A stretch of 64,000 bases of DNA, taken from NCBI RefSeq assembly GCF_004341505.2, contig NZ_SLYP02000001.1, positions 1,251,001 through 1,315,000 of the forward strand, read 5' to 3'. Shown here in pieces: positions 11,550 through 20,870 of the stretch. The notes under the pieces were generated by a model. The model was not told the DNA's origin, did not search any database, and was given only the letters and a program-made list of their open reading frames with translations. The translations under genes and the position numbers were made by a program. Position 1 is the first letter of the stretch. Each line of letters begins with the position of its first letter. The DNA comes from Sphingomonas sp. JUb134. GTDB taxonomy: Bacteria; Pseudomonadota; Alphaproteobacteria; Sphingomonadales; Sphingomonadaceae.

Positions 11550-12337
11550 AGCGGACGCACCTGCCACTAAACGGCCTGCGCGTGCTCGACGCGGCCGCGC
11601 GCCACCTGTCCTTCACCCGCGCGGCGGACGAGCTGGCGGTGACGCCGGCGGCCGTCGGCCAGCAGGTCCGCGCGCTGGAGGACACGCTGGGCGTGGTGCT
11701 GTTCCGCCGCACCACCAAGGGGCTGGAGCTGACGCCGGAGGGCGAGGCGGGTCTCGCGGCGCTGCGCGATGGTTTTCTCCAGTTCGAGGAAGCGGTGCGC
11801 GCCATGCAGGCGGGCCAGTCGTCCAAGTCGCTCACCGTCGCCGCGCCGCGCGATCTCACGCAAAAATGGCTGATGCCCAAGCTCGCGGAGATTGCGCGCA
11901 CCGACCGCGAGCTCCGCTTCGTGCTGGTCGCCGCCGACGATGCCGTCGAGTTCACCGAGGCGAACCTCGATCTAGCGATCCGCTGGGGCGAGGGGCCGGG
12001 CGTCCACGAGGGCGAGGCGCTGGAGTCCGAGGGGCTGGTGACGGTGGCCGCCCCCGGATCCGCGACGGACACGGTGATCGGCTGGCCGGGCTGCCCGGGT
12101 GGCGAGGCGCAGGCGCTGGTGCAGGTCGCCGATGCTGGCCTCGCGATCGACGCGGCGGCCGCCGGTCTGGGGCGTGCGACCGTGCCCGAGCTGCTCGCGC
12201 GCGCCGATCTCGCCGCCGGCCGGGTGGTGGCACTCGGGGAGGCGCAGGTGGGGCGGGAGGGCTATTGGCTGGTCGCCCCGCTGCCGCAATGGCGCCAGAA
12301 GAAGGTCCGGGCATTGGTCGAGGCGCTCGGCGCGTGA
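11546..12337 (+). CDS. LysR family regulator (GcvA-like, short effector domain)
   Basis: This 263-residue protein has an N-terminal winged helix (LNGLRVLDAAARHLSFTRAA and ELAVTPAAVGQQVRALE), close in wording to the GcvA group, and a periplasmic-binding-like effector domain from about residue 90. At 263 residues it is shorter than the usual 290-310, because part of the second effector lobe appears to be missing. It begins with GTG overlapping the apaG stop and ends in another GTGA overlap. Being inside the metZ operon suggests control of methionine or nearby genes, but the target is unknown. Confidence 0.85.
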   Translation: MKRTHLPLNGLRVLDAAARHLSFTRAADELAVTPAAVGQQVRALEDTLGVVLFRRTTKGLELTPEGEAGLAALRDGFLQFEEAVRAMQAGQSSKSLTVAAPRDLTQKWLMPKLAEIARTDRELRFVLVAADDAVEFTEANLDLAIRWGEGPGVHEGEALESEGLVTVAAPGSATDTVIGWPGCPGGEAQALVQVADAGLAIDAAAAGLGRATVPELLARADLAAGRVVALGEAQVGREGYWLVAPLPQWRQKKVRALVEALGA

Positions 12338-12888
12338 ACCCGGTGCCGGCGGCACTGCCGGTGCTGGCGACGCCGCGGCTGCGGCTGCGCGCGCTCGAAG
12401 CCGCCGATGCGGAGGCGCTGCACCCGACGCTCTCCGATCCCGGCAGCATGACCTGGTGGTCGCATCCGCCGATGGAGAGCCTGGCGGCGACGCGCGCGCA
12501 CCTGGAGCGCAACGCCGCCTCCTCCGATTGGCGCAACTGGGTGTTCGTGCCGCGCGAAGGCGGGTCGGCGATCGGCTTCGTCGCGGTGGGCGAGAAGCGC
12601 AACGGCGCGTGCGAGCTCGGCTACATGATCGCCCGCGAACATCGGGGCTCGGGACTGGCGCGCGAGGCGGTGTCGGCCGTGCTCGACCACCTCTTCGCCG
12701 CCGAGGGCCGCCGCCGGGTGTTCGCCGATACCGACCCCGACAACTTGGCCTCGCGCGCGCTGCTGGAACGCCTGGGCTTCACCCTGGAAGGCCGCCTGCG
12801 CGCCGAATGGGAAACCCACATCGGCATCCGCGACAGCCTGATCTACGGCCTGCTGCGCGACGAGTGGCTGGACGCCCGCCCGCGCTGA
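12334..12888 (+). CDS. GNAT family N-acetyltransferase
   Basis: This 184-residue protein belongs to the RimJ/RimL-like GNAT group. It shows LATPRLRLRAL at the start, an acetyl-CoA-binding region (REHRGSGLAREAVSAVLDHL, near residues 98-117) and the typical NLASRALLERLGFTLEGRLR end. The GTG start overlaps the LysR gene stop. It is the last gene of the metZ run and converges on the threonine synthase-like gene with 9 bp between. The substrate is unknown. Confidence 0.88.
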   Translation: MNPVPAALPVLATPRLRLRALEAADAEALHPTLSDPGSMTWWSHPPMESLAATRAHLERNAASSDWRNWVFVPREGGSAIGFVAVGEKRNGACELGYMIAREHRGSGLAREAVSAVLDHLFAAEGRRRVFADTDPDNLASRALLERLGFTLEGRLRAEWETHIGIRDSLIYGLLRDEWLDARPR

Positions 12889-12897
12889 GGCGCCCGG

Positions 12898-14121
<1,224 letters not shown>

Positions 14122-14200
14122 ACCGCCTGCTTAGACCGCGCGGCGTCGCGCTGTCACGCGCCCGGGGGCGGGCCGTCGCACATGACTCGCCCCTCGTCGA

Positions 14201-14761
14201 TCAGGCTGCCAGGGGCGGTGCGTCGCGGGGATCGGGCAAGGCCGGACCGCCAGCGAGACCGCGCGAATACTGCAGGGCGGGCACCTCGCCGCCGCGCGCG
14301 CGACAATGGGCGAGGGCCTGCTCCCCGGTTGGGCGGAAGCCCAGCTTGCGCAGCACGCGCCCGGAGGCGGGATTGTCGACGAAGTGGCAAGCGGACACCT
14401 CGGGAATCCGCAGCGTGTCGGCGATCGCAAGGACGGCCTGCGCCGCCTCGGTCGCATAGCCGCGGCCCCAGGCATCGGGCGTGATCCAGTAGCCGAGCTC
14501 GTGCGCGCCCGCGTCGCTCCGGTGAAGGCCGGCGCCGCCCACCAGCCGGATGCCGTCGCCCTCGTGTGCGAACACCAGCAGCGAAGGGGTGCGTGGGGCC
14601 TGCGGCATGCGCAGGAATGCCTCGGCATCGCCCAGCGCATAGGGCCAGGGCATGCGGCTGGTGTTGCGCGCGACGGCTTCGTGGCCCGCGGCGCGGGCGA
14701 GCTGAGGGGCATCCTCGACCCAGCCGGGCCGCAGCGTCAGGCGTTCGGTACGGGCGAACAT
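14201..14761 (-). CDS. GNAT family N-acetyltransferase downstream of rpmA
   Basis: This 186-residue protein is a RimJ/RimL-type acetyltransferase: RTERLTLRPGW at the start, GYWITPDAWGRGYATEAAQA for acetyl-CoA binding, and NPASGRVLRKLGFRPTGE at the end. AGGAG lies eight bases before the ATG. It lies on the same strand just after the rplU-rpmA terminator, a usual position in sphingomonads, and may be read at low level from that operon. Its substrate could be a ribosomal protein or a small molecule; the sequence does not say. Confidence 0.88.
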   Translation of the reverse strand: MFARTERLTLRPGWVEDAPQLARAAGHEAVARNTSRMPWPYALGDAEAFLRMPQAPRTPSLLVFAHEGDGIRLVGGAGLHRSDAGAHELGYWITPDAWGRGYATEAAQAVLAIADTLRIPEVSACHFVDNPASGRVLRKLGFRPTGEQALAHCRARGGEVPALQYSRGLAGGPALPDPRDAPPLAA

Positions 14762-14832
14762 GTCCGCTCTCCTCTTGCGCGGGCGCCTACGCCGTCATGA
14801 TGACAGCGGCGCGACCGTTTCGGGCAGAGGGA

Positions 14833-14870
14833 GCAATAAAAAAGGGAGCCGGGGCGGACCCGTCTCCCTT
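14833..14870 (-). terminator. Rho-independent terminator after rpmA
   Basis: On the minus strand a GC-rich hairpin (AAGGGAGACGGG, short loop, CCCCGGCTCCCTT) is followed by a run of six T. It lies about 70 bp past the rpmA stop. Further GC hairpins fill the gap between rpmA and this one. Confidence 0.85.
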
Positions 14871-14936
14871 GTTGGCTGGTCCCGCTGGCTGCGGGACCCG
14901 GGTCGCCCTGGTGGGCAACCCGGTTGGTTGCCCTAT

Positions 14937-15206
14937 TTATTCAGCCGCAATCGCCGGCATGTCGACCGAGCAGAATTTACGGCCAAGCTTGCCCTCGCGG
15001 AACGACACGCGGCCGTCGACGAGCGCGAACAGGGTGTGGTCCTTGCCCATGCCGACGTTGGTGCCCGGGTAGAACTTGGTCCCGCGCTGACGCACGATAA
15101 TGTTGCCCGCGACCACTTCCTGGCCACCGAACTTCTTCACGCCAAGGCGACGGCCGGCCGAATCACGACCGTTGCGCGACGAACCGCCTGCTTTCTTATG
15201 TGCCAT
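14937..15206 (-). CDS. rpmA: 50S ribosomal protein L27
   Basis: This 89-residue protein starts [18 protein letters not shown], the standard L27 N-terminus that reaches the peptidyl-transferase centre, and continues with [17 protein letters not shown] and [14 protein letters not shown]. Length and sequence fit the family fully. It follows rplU by 24 bp on the same strand and is ended by a strong terminator. Confidence 0.98.
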   Translation of the reverse strand: MAHKKAGGSSRNGRDSAGRRLGVKKFGGQEVVAGNIIVRQRGTKFYPGTNVGMGKDHTLFALVDGRVSFREGKLGRKFCSVDMPAIAAE

Positions 15207-15230
15207 GGTTCAAACTCCTCGTGTTCGCGC

Positions 15231-15557
15231 TCAGGCGGCTGCGCTGTCGTCAGCGCGGCTGTCGCCGATCGCGGTGATCTTCAGGATGGTGTGCTGCTGG
15301 CGATGGCCGTTCTTGCGGCGATAGTTGTGGCGGCGACGCTTCTTGAAAACGATCACCTTCTCACCCTTCGCCTGGGCGACGATCTCGGCGGAGACCGTGA
15401 GGCCCTCGACCGACTTCAGCTCGCTGCCCTCGCCGGCGAGCAGAACGTCGCCCAGGGTCACGTTGCTGCCGGCGTCGCCGTCCAGCTTCTCAACGACGAT
15501 CTTGTCTCCGGCGGCGACGCGATACTGCTTGCCGCCCGTGCGCACGACTGCGAACAT
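15231..15557 (-). CDS. rplU: 50S ribosomal protein L21
   Basis: The protein starts [14 protein letters not shown], the canonical L21 beginning, and contains [24 protein letters not shown] split across its RNA-binding loop ([18 protein letters not shown]). An in-frame ATG four codons earlier is possible, but MFAVV is the family start and has GAGGG just upstream. The product is 108 residues. It is the first gene of the rplU-rpmA operon. Confidence 0.97.
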   Translation of the reverse strand: MFAVVRTGGKQYRVAAGDKIVVEKLDGDAGSNVTLGDVLLAGEGSELKSVEGLTVSAEIVAQAKGEKVIVFKKRRRHNYRRKNGHRQQHTILKITAIGDSRADDSAAA

Positions 15558-15837
15558 GGCCCTCATCACTTCCCAAAAGCATGTGCCCGCGCAGGGAAGC
15601 CCGGCGCAGGAGAGAGGGCGAGCTAGGCGAGCCCGGCCGTCGTGTCAAGGCTGAATGCCCGCAAGGGGCCGTGCGGGAGGGACGCAGGCGAGGCGGGAGG
15701 GGGCGGTTAGCGCCGCCTGCGGGCGGAGACAAGCCCTGCGCGACTCGGGCGCGAATCACTCGGGAATGGAGTCGCTTCCCGTGGCCGCAGGCCGGGCCGG
15801 GTCGTAGCGTGCCGGGGAAGCGGAAGAAGGGGCGCGG

Positions 15838-17127
15838 ATGGGTGCGGGCGATCTGGTGGCGGCGGTGCTGGTCCGATGGCGGCTGGTGGTGCTGGTCGCG
15901 GCGGCGGTGCTGCTGCTGGTCGCCGGCTGGACGCTCGCCCAGCCGCGACTCTACCGCGCCTCGGCATCGGTGCTGTTCAACGTCGCCCAGTCCGATCCCG
16001 AAAGCATGGCCGGCGATGCGCCGCAAAGCAGCAACGCCCTGCTCGCCACCCAGGGCGACGTGCTCCGCAGTGCCCGGGTCGCGCGCGACGTGGCGGTTCG
16101 GCTCGGCGGCGGCGCAGCGAGTGCCGGGGCGGACGGCGCCGGGCTGGAGCAGGCGGCGGCGGCGCTGCGCGCGAAGGTCAGCGTCACCAATGCCAAGGCC
16201 AGCAACGTGATGGTCGTCAATGCCGAGGATCGGGATCCCGAGCGGGCGGCGCGCATCGCCAACGCCTTTGCCGAATCCTACCTCGCGCAGGTGCCGCAGC
16301 TGCGGGCGGTCGCCGCCCAGGGCTATTCGAGCTGGCTGGAACGCCGCACCCGCGACGTGCGCGGGCGACTCGAACGCGCGCAGGAGGCGCTGGCGCGCTA
16401 TCAGCGGGAGCGGGGGCTGGTCGGTGCCGGCCGGTTCGATCTGGATGCGGAATCGCTCCGCACCCTGAATGCCGAACTCGCCCAGGCGGAGGGAGCCGCC
16501 GCCGAAGCGCAGTCGCGCGCCGGTTCGCGCAGCGTGCCCGAAGTGGCGTCCGACATGGCGGTGCAGCAGCTGCGCACCAGCGTCGCCACCCAGGCGGCGC
16601 GCGTCGCCGAACTCTCCCGCACGCTGGGGCCGAGCCATCCGGACATGCAGGCCGCCACCGCACAGCTGGCGGCGCTCCAGGGGCAGCTGTCCGCCGCGAT
16701 CGGCAGTGCGGCCGAATCGGTCCAGGCCGCCAGCACCGCGTCGCGCCGGCGCGAGGCGAGCATCCGCGCCCGGCTCGCGGCGCGGGAGCAGGCGATGATC
16801 GCGGGCTCCGACGACCAGAACCGGCTTACCGTCCTCCAGCGCGACGTCGATGCGGCACAGCAGATCTACGACCAGATGCGTCGTGAGATCGGGCAGCAGT
16901 TCGTGCGCAGCCAGGCGAGCCAGGCCAATGCCAGCCTGCTCGATCGCGCCGACCCGCCGCGCCTGCCCTACAAGCCTAACCTGCCGCTGATGCTGGTGCT
17001 GGGAACGGTGCTGGGCATCGCCATCGGGCTCGCCTCCGTCATGGGGCTCGAGTTCCTGGAGCCGCGAGTGCGCACGGATCATGGCGTTGAGCTGGCAACC
17101 GGCGCCCCGGTGATCGCCCTGGGCTGA
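15838..17127 (+). CDS. Wzz/GNVR-type chain-length determinant protein (polysaccharide co-polymerase without kinase domain)
   Basis: This 429-residue inner-membrane protein has a first membrane helix at about residues 17-36, a large periplasmic region with long coiled coil (about 170-320), and a second helix near 378-398. The Wzz N-terminal motif (RLYRASASVLFN) and the GNVR-like region (NRLTVLQRDVDAAQQIYDQM) are visible. It ends shortly after the second helix, so no tyrosine kinase domain is attached. Such proteins set the length of exported polysaccharide. It stands alone; the possible EPS locus begins 8.8 kb away. Confidence 0.85.
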   Translation: MGAGDLVAAVLVRWRLVVLVAAAVLLLVAGWTLAQPRLYRASASVLFNVAQSDPESMAGDAPQSSNALLATQGDVLRSARVARDVAVRLGGGAASAGADGAGLEQAAAALRAKVSVTNAKASNVMVVNAEDRDPERAARIANAFAESYLAQVPQLRAVAAQGYSSWLERRTRDVRGRLERAQEALARYQRERGLVGAGRFDLDAESLRTLNAELAQAEGAAAEAQSRAGSRSVPEVASDMAVQQLRTSVATQAARVAELSRTLGPSHPDMQAATAQLAALQGQLSAAIGSAAESVQAASTASRRREASIRARLAAREQAMIAGSDDQNRLTVLQRDVDAAQQIYDQMRREIGQQFVRSQASQANASLLDRADPPRLPYKPNLPLMLVLGTVLGIAIGLASVMGLEFLEPRVRTDHGVELATGAPVIALG

Positions 17128-17320
17128 GGTGGAACCCGCGACGCCGGGTGCTCGACACAAGGCGCGTTGCGCATCGATCCATGTATCCCAACCGTTCAGG
17201 ACGTCGGCCGGCGAGGAACGCGCGCGAAACTACTCGCGGTCGTTATCTTCGCCCCGGCCGGGTCTTTGCAGACCGCGCGTGCCGTACTTCCGAGAAGCGA
17301 TACTCTGCGAAACCCCTGAC

Positions 17321-17412
17321 GTGCTCCTGCGAAGGCAGGAGCCCAGGGTCCCAAGCGCCGCAAGTCGTTGGTCTGCATGGCCCTGGATTCCTGCCTGCGC
17401 AGGAATCCGGTG
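17321..17412. repeat. Palindromic intergenic repeat, family B, copy 1
   Basis: Arms GTGCTCCTGCGAAGGCAGGAG and GATTCCTGCCTGCGCAGGAATC are each self-complementary and surround a central CCCAGGGTC / GGCCCTGG pair. Related copies are at 38824, 42498, 57874 and 63358. Confidence 0.8.
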
Positions 17413-17612
17413 TGACCAAAGGGCGGCGCTTCCGGCGTTCATCCTGCCCTTCGCGGCCGGGGCGCCTCTTTGCCATTGTTCATTGGATCAGGGACGGAGT
17501 CGTCTGGTAGAAGCAACGGGTGCACCGGCGCGACCCTGGAGGCGAGTCCTTCTTTTCGCGCGCACTGCACCGGGACCGCTCGTCTTGAACTGCTGCGGCG
17601 GAGTGTGATGAA

Positions 17613-17807
17613 ATGGGAACGCGCATAAAGGTTCTTGTGGCTTGCTGGATCGTCGCAAGCACGTTGCTGCTGAGCGGGATCACGCAAGGAATACCTGGTC
17701 TTGCCGAACTTGGATTCATCCAGGAGCAGTTCGCGAAAGCGAGCAAGCTGACCTGGTCTCCTTCGATCAAGATATCCGTTGAGGTAACGCTGAACCTCGC
17801 ACGATGA
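17613..17807 (+). CDS. Doubtful small hypothetical protein with one hydrophobic segment
   Basis: This frame would give 64 residues starting MGTRIKVLVACWIVASTLLL, a hydrophobic N-terminus that could be a signal anchor, followed by a short polar tail ending NLAR. A weak GGAG precedes the ATG. No family is recognised, and it lies in a gene-poor region with mixed composition. It may be a chance frame or a gene remnant. Confidence 0.25.
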   Translation: MGTRIKVLVACWIVASTLLLSGITQGIPGLAELGFIQEQFAKASKLTWSPSIKISVEVTLNLAR

Positions 17808-18379
17808 TCTTGCGTGCTCCCTGGTTTGGCGGGTGCGTGCAGCAAGGAAACCGACAGTCGCCGGGCAGGGACTGTGCGTGACGCCGTGAAGCCCACGGTT
17901 TGTCTTGGAAGAAGCGTTCGGGGTTGAAGCCGGAGTATCTCTGCAAGGGGGGGACTCGTGGTGTTCGGACGAGGTTCGGCATCTTCGCAGCCCGCTTGGG
18001 TTCCGCGGCCGCGCTGATCTGGGGTGTGTCTGGGGCGACGCGGCTCCTGCAAAGGGGCGATGCGCATCCAGCCGCAGGAAAGAGCACGCCGCTTCTGCCG
18101 GGCTCCGTGCTGCTCATCGGCGCGCTTCTCCGCCATCGCCCACGCGAGCATGCCCATTCTAGCCGGTGTGAATCGCCAATCCCGGCGCCCCGCCGCACGG
18201 CGCAACCCGTCTTCCCGGACCGCGTCTTTCCTACCGGACATGGGGCGCGGTACACCGGCTCCGTCCTCCAAAAAGGCGGAAGTGGTGCCGGACCAAGACC
18301 CTCATCCCGTTGCCGATTCTCCCGCGGGCCGCGGCCGCCGGGCGGGCGCTTCGCCGGGAGTGCGCGAAGCCTGTTCTTG

Positions 18380-18401
18380 GACTAACTTTCGACTAACTTT
18401 C
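18380..18401. promoter_or_regulatory. 11-bp direct tandem repeat upstream of the nucleotidyltransferase gene
   Basis: GACTAACTTTC occurs twice head to tail with no spacer, about 140 bp before the nucleotidyltransferase start. A direct repeat with an 11-bp period, about one helical turn, is the layout bound by OmpR/PhoB-type response regulators. The regulator is not identified. Confidence 0.35.
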
Positions 18402-18539
18402 CGCGGTCGCATGGCCGCGGCCGGAGCCGTTCGCCCGGCCGGGCACGACCTGCCGGAATGGCGCCATCCGGAACGCTTGCCCCGGCAGCCCGTTGTTTCC
18501 GTCCTGCCACCCCCCCGGCAGATCAGGGAAGGAAACCGC

Positions 18540-19334
18540 GTGCGCATGACCGACACACCCCCGGTGCTGGATGCGTCCGCGTTCGATCCCCCGCCCAATT
18601 CGCAAGGCTTCTATACGGACTCGCTCCGGCTGCTGGGCGAGTCCGGCGTGCCCTATCTGCTGTCCGGCACCTATGCGCTCAGCTGCCATACCGGCATCAT
18701 CCGCCCGACCAAGGACATGGACGTGTTCTGCAAGGCGGGCGACGCGCCGCGGCTGCTCGCCTGGTTCAAGCAGCACGGCTACGAGATCGAGGTCGAGGAC
18801 GACCGCTGGATCGGCAAGGTCTGGCAGGGCGATCATTTCTTCGACGTGATCTACAACCTGTCCTCGGCCAGCATCCCCGTCACCGAGGACTGGTTCCGCG
18901 ACACCTATGAGGTGGAGATCTACGGCAGCATCGTGCCGGTGACGCCGCCGACCGAGTTCATCCTGTCGAAGCTCTTCATCCAGGATCGCTACCGCTACGA
19001 CGGTGCCGACGTGGCGCACGTCATCCTGAAGAAGCACGACGAAATCGACTGGAAGCGGCTGCTGGCGACCATGGAGCTGCAGTGGGAAGTGCTGCTGATC
19101 CACCTGCTCAACTTCCGCTTCATCTATCCGACCGAGCGCGACTGCGTGCCGCGCTGGCTGTTCGACGAGCTGATCGAGCGGGCGAAGCTCCAGGCCGATC
19201 TGCCGCCGGCGAACGTGAAGGTGTGCCGCGGCCGGCTGCTGAGCCCGCGCGACTATCTCGTCGACATTTGTGACTGGGGCTTCGCCGACGTGGTCGGCAA
19301 GGGACTTGAGGAGCAGCATGAGCGAAAAGCCTGA
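18540..19334 (+). CDS. Nucleotidyltransferase-fold protein
   Basis: This 264-residue protein has polymerase-beta-type nucleotidyltransferase features: the SGTYALSCHTG helix-turn segment near residue 45, the metal-binding DxD in TKDMDVFCK near residue 60, and a third acidic residue in HFFDVIYN. A helical C-terminal half follows. The GTG at 18540 is favoured because AGGGAAGGA lies six bases upstream; an ATG two codons later is also possible. It overlaps the metallophosphoesterase gene by 17 bp, so the two products probably act together. It resembles MNT/AbiEii-type enzymes in motif layout; the substrate is unknown. Confidence 0.7.
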   Translation: MRMTDTPPVLDASAFDPPPNSQGFYTDSLRLLGESGVPYLLSGTYALSCHTGIIRPTKDMDVFCKAGDAPRLLAWFKQHGYEIEVEDDRWIGKVWQGDHFFDVIYNLSSASIPVTEDWFRDTYEVEIYGSIVPVTPPTEFILSKLFIQDRYRYDGADVAHVILKKHDEIDWKRLLATMELQWEVLLIHLLNFRFIYPTERDCVPRWLFDELIERAKLQADLPPANVKVCRGRLLSPRDYLVDICDWGFADVVGKGLEEQHERKA

Positions 19335-20046
19335 GCGCATCGTCCTCGCCGCGACCGGCGACCTGCACGTCAACGACGCCGACCCCAACCGCTACCGCGA
19401 CCTGTTTGCGGAGATCTCCGAGAAGGCGGACGTGCTGGCGCTGACGGGCGATCTCACCAACTTCGGCAGGACGCGCGAGGCCGAGAATCTGGCCGAGGAC
19501 CTGCGCCACTGCACGATCCCGGTGGTCGCCGTGCTCGGCAACCATGATTACGAATGCGGCCAGCCCGAAGAGGTGGTGCGCATCCTCCAGGGTGCGGGCG
19601 TGACGGTGCTCGACGAGCAGGCGGTGGAGATCGCCGGGGTCGGCTTCGCGGGCGTGAAGGGCTTCGTCGGCGGCTTCGATCGCGCCGAGCTGGGCGCGTT
19701 CGGCGAAAAGGCGATCAAGGACATCGTCGATGAATCCCTGGCCGAGGCGCGCAAGCTGGAGAATGCGCTGCGAACGCTGCGCACCGACCGGGCGGTGGCG
19801 CTGCTCCATTATTCCCCGGTTGCGGCGACCGTGGAAGGCGAGCCCAAGGAGATTTGGCCGTTCCTCGGCTCGTCGCGCCTGGCCGATGCGGTCGACCGCT
19901 TCGACAATGTGCGGCTGGTGCTGCACGGCCATGCGCATCGCGGCAGCTATGAGGGGCGCACCCGGCGCGGTATTCCCGTCTACAACGTCGCGCAGTTCGT
20001 GCTGACCGAGCAGTTCGGCAAGCCGTACGTGCTGTACGAAGTCTAG
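19318..20046 (+). CDS. Calcineurin-like metallophosphoesterase
   Basis: This 242-residue cytoplasmic protein carries the full set of dimetal phosphoesterase motifs: ATGDLHVN (DxH), LTGDLTNFG (GD), VLGNHDYECG (GNHD), LLHYSPV (H) and LHGHAHRG (GHxH). The start is the ATG at 19318, with GAGGAG upstream and inside the end of the nucleotidyltransferase gene. The overlap suggests coupled production; it might remove or process what the nucleotidyltransferase adds. It may act on a phosphodiester or a nucleotide, but the sequence does not decide. Confidence 0.85.
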   Translation: MSEKPERIVLAATGDLHVNDADPNRYRDLFAEISEKADVLALTGDLTNFGRTREAENLAEDLRHCTIPVVAVLGNHDYECGQPEEVVRILQGAGVTVLDEQAVEIAGVGFAGVKGFVGGFDRAELGAFGEKAIKDIVDESLAEARKLENALRTLRTDRAVALLHYSPVAATVEGEPKEIWPFLGSSRLADAVDRFDNVRLVLHGHAHRGSYEGRTRRGIPVYNVAQFVLTEQFGKPYVLYEV

Positions 20047-20059
20047 CGCGGGGCGCCGC

Positions 20060-20800
20060 TCAACCGACCCGTAGGTCGGGCCGGCCCAGCCCCATGCGGG
20101 CGAGCTCGCGCTGGCGGTCGACGAACTGGTGCTTGAGGGCGCCGGCGACGTGGAGCAGCAGCAGCGCGAGCAGGATCCAGGCGCCGATGGCGTGGAAGGT
20201 CTCGATCCGCGCATGCACGGCGCGCTGTTCCGGCACCCCCGCAGGCGTGCGGCCGAGTTCCTGAACGGGACCGATCATCGGCAGCGGGAACAGGCCCCAG
20301 ACTTCGGTCGGGCCGCGCTTGCGCGGCGGCAGCCCGCCGCCCTTGCCCTCGCCGGCAGGGCCGCCGCGGGAGGTCGTGTCGGGCTTGAGCGTGGGTGCGG
20401 GGGGCGCCCCCGGCGGGTTCTCGGCCGCCCAGGCCGCGCCCGGCGAGTCGGCCGGCGGATTGGCCGAGATCATCGCCCAGCCGGAGAAGGGCATCAGCAG
20501 CATGGCGGCGTAGAGCAGGAGGTGGACAGCTTTGGCGAGCCGCTTTTCCCACTGCGCCATGGGCAGGAAAGGCGGCGGGCGGTGGGTAAGCCGCCAGCCG
20601 ACCAGGACCAGCGTCAGCACCAGGATGGAGATCCCGGACGAGACGTGGAAGGCGAAAAAGCCGCGGGGCAGCACCGGGCGCAGCAGCCCGGAGACGAGGT
20701 TGTAGAGGATCAGCGCAGCGATCGCCCAATGCAGGGCGATCGCGACATTGGCGTAGCGCAGCCTTCGGCGCGCGCTCCCGTCGTAGGTGTCGACCCCCAT
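20060..20800 (-). CDS. Cytochrome b561 family membrane protein
   Basis: This 246-residue protein has four membrane helices with likely heme-ligand histidines in ALHWAI, FAFHVSSG, AVHLLLY and ETFHAIGAW. A long proline- and glycine-rich segment (about residues 115-180) is inserted between helices three and four, which is longer than usual. AAGGAG lies nine bases before the chosen ATG. Family members shuttle electrons in the inner membrane, often with quinol or superoxide. It is the last gene of the minus-strand run from the sulfate-activation genes. Confidence 0.85.
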   Translation of the reverse strand: MGVDTYDGSARRRLRYANVAIALHWAIAALILYNLVSGLLRPVLPRGFFAFHVSSGISILVLTLVLVGWRLTHRPPPFLPMAQWEKRLAKAVHLLLYAAMLLMPFSGWAMISANPPADSPGAAWAAENPPGAPPAPTLKPDTTSRGGPAGEGKGGGLPPRKRGPTEVWGLFPLPMIGPVQELGRTPAGVPEQRAVHARIETFHAIGAWILLALLLLHVAGALKHQFVDRQRELARMGLGRPDLRVG

Positions 20801-20870
20801 GTGGACCCACTCCTTCAAACCTGCGTAAACCTGTCCCTCACCGGCCGCCGGGTCAAGCACGCGGAGGCTG

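Larger units (their letters stand above)
17128..18539. other. Gene-poor stretch of about 1.4 kb
   Basis: Apart from a palindromic repeat at 17321-17412 and a doubtful 64-residue reading frame at 17613, no frame here looks like protein on either strand. Frames at 17767-18255 (minus) and 17900-18385 (plus) have unusual composition and no domain. Base composition between 17.6 and 17.9 kb is less GC-rich than the neighbours, so decayed foreign DNA is possible. Nothing resembles a tRNA or a known structured RNA. Confidence 0.5.

Noticed and set aside
17767..18385. Open frames on both strands around 17.8-18.4 kb
   Set aside because: Odd composition, no domain, no ribosome-binding site and mutual overlap; not supported as genes.
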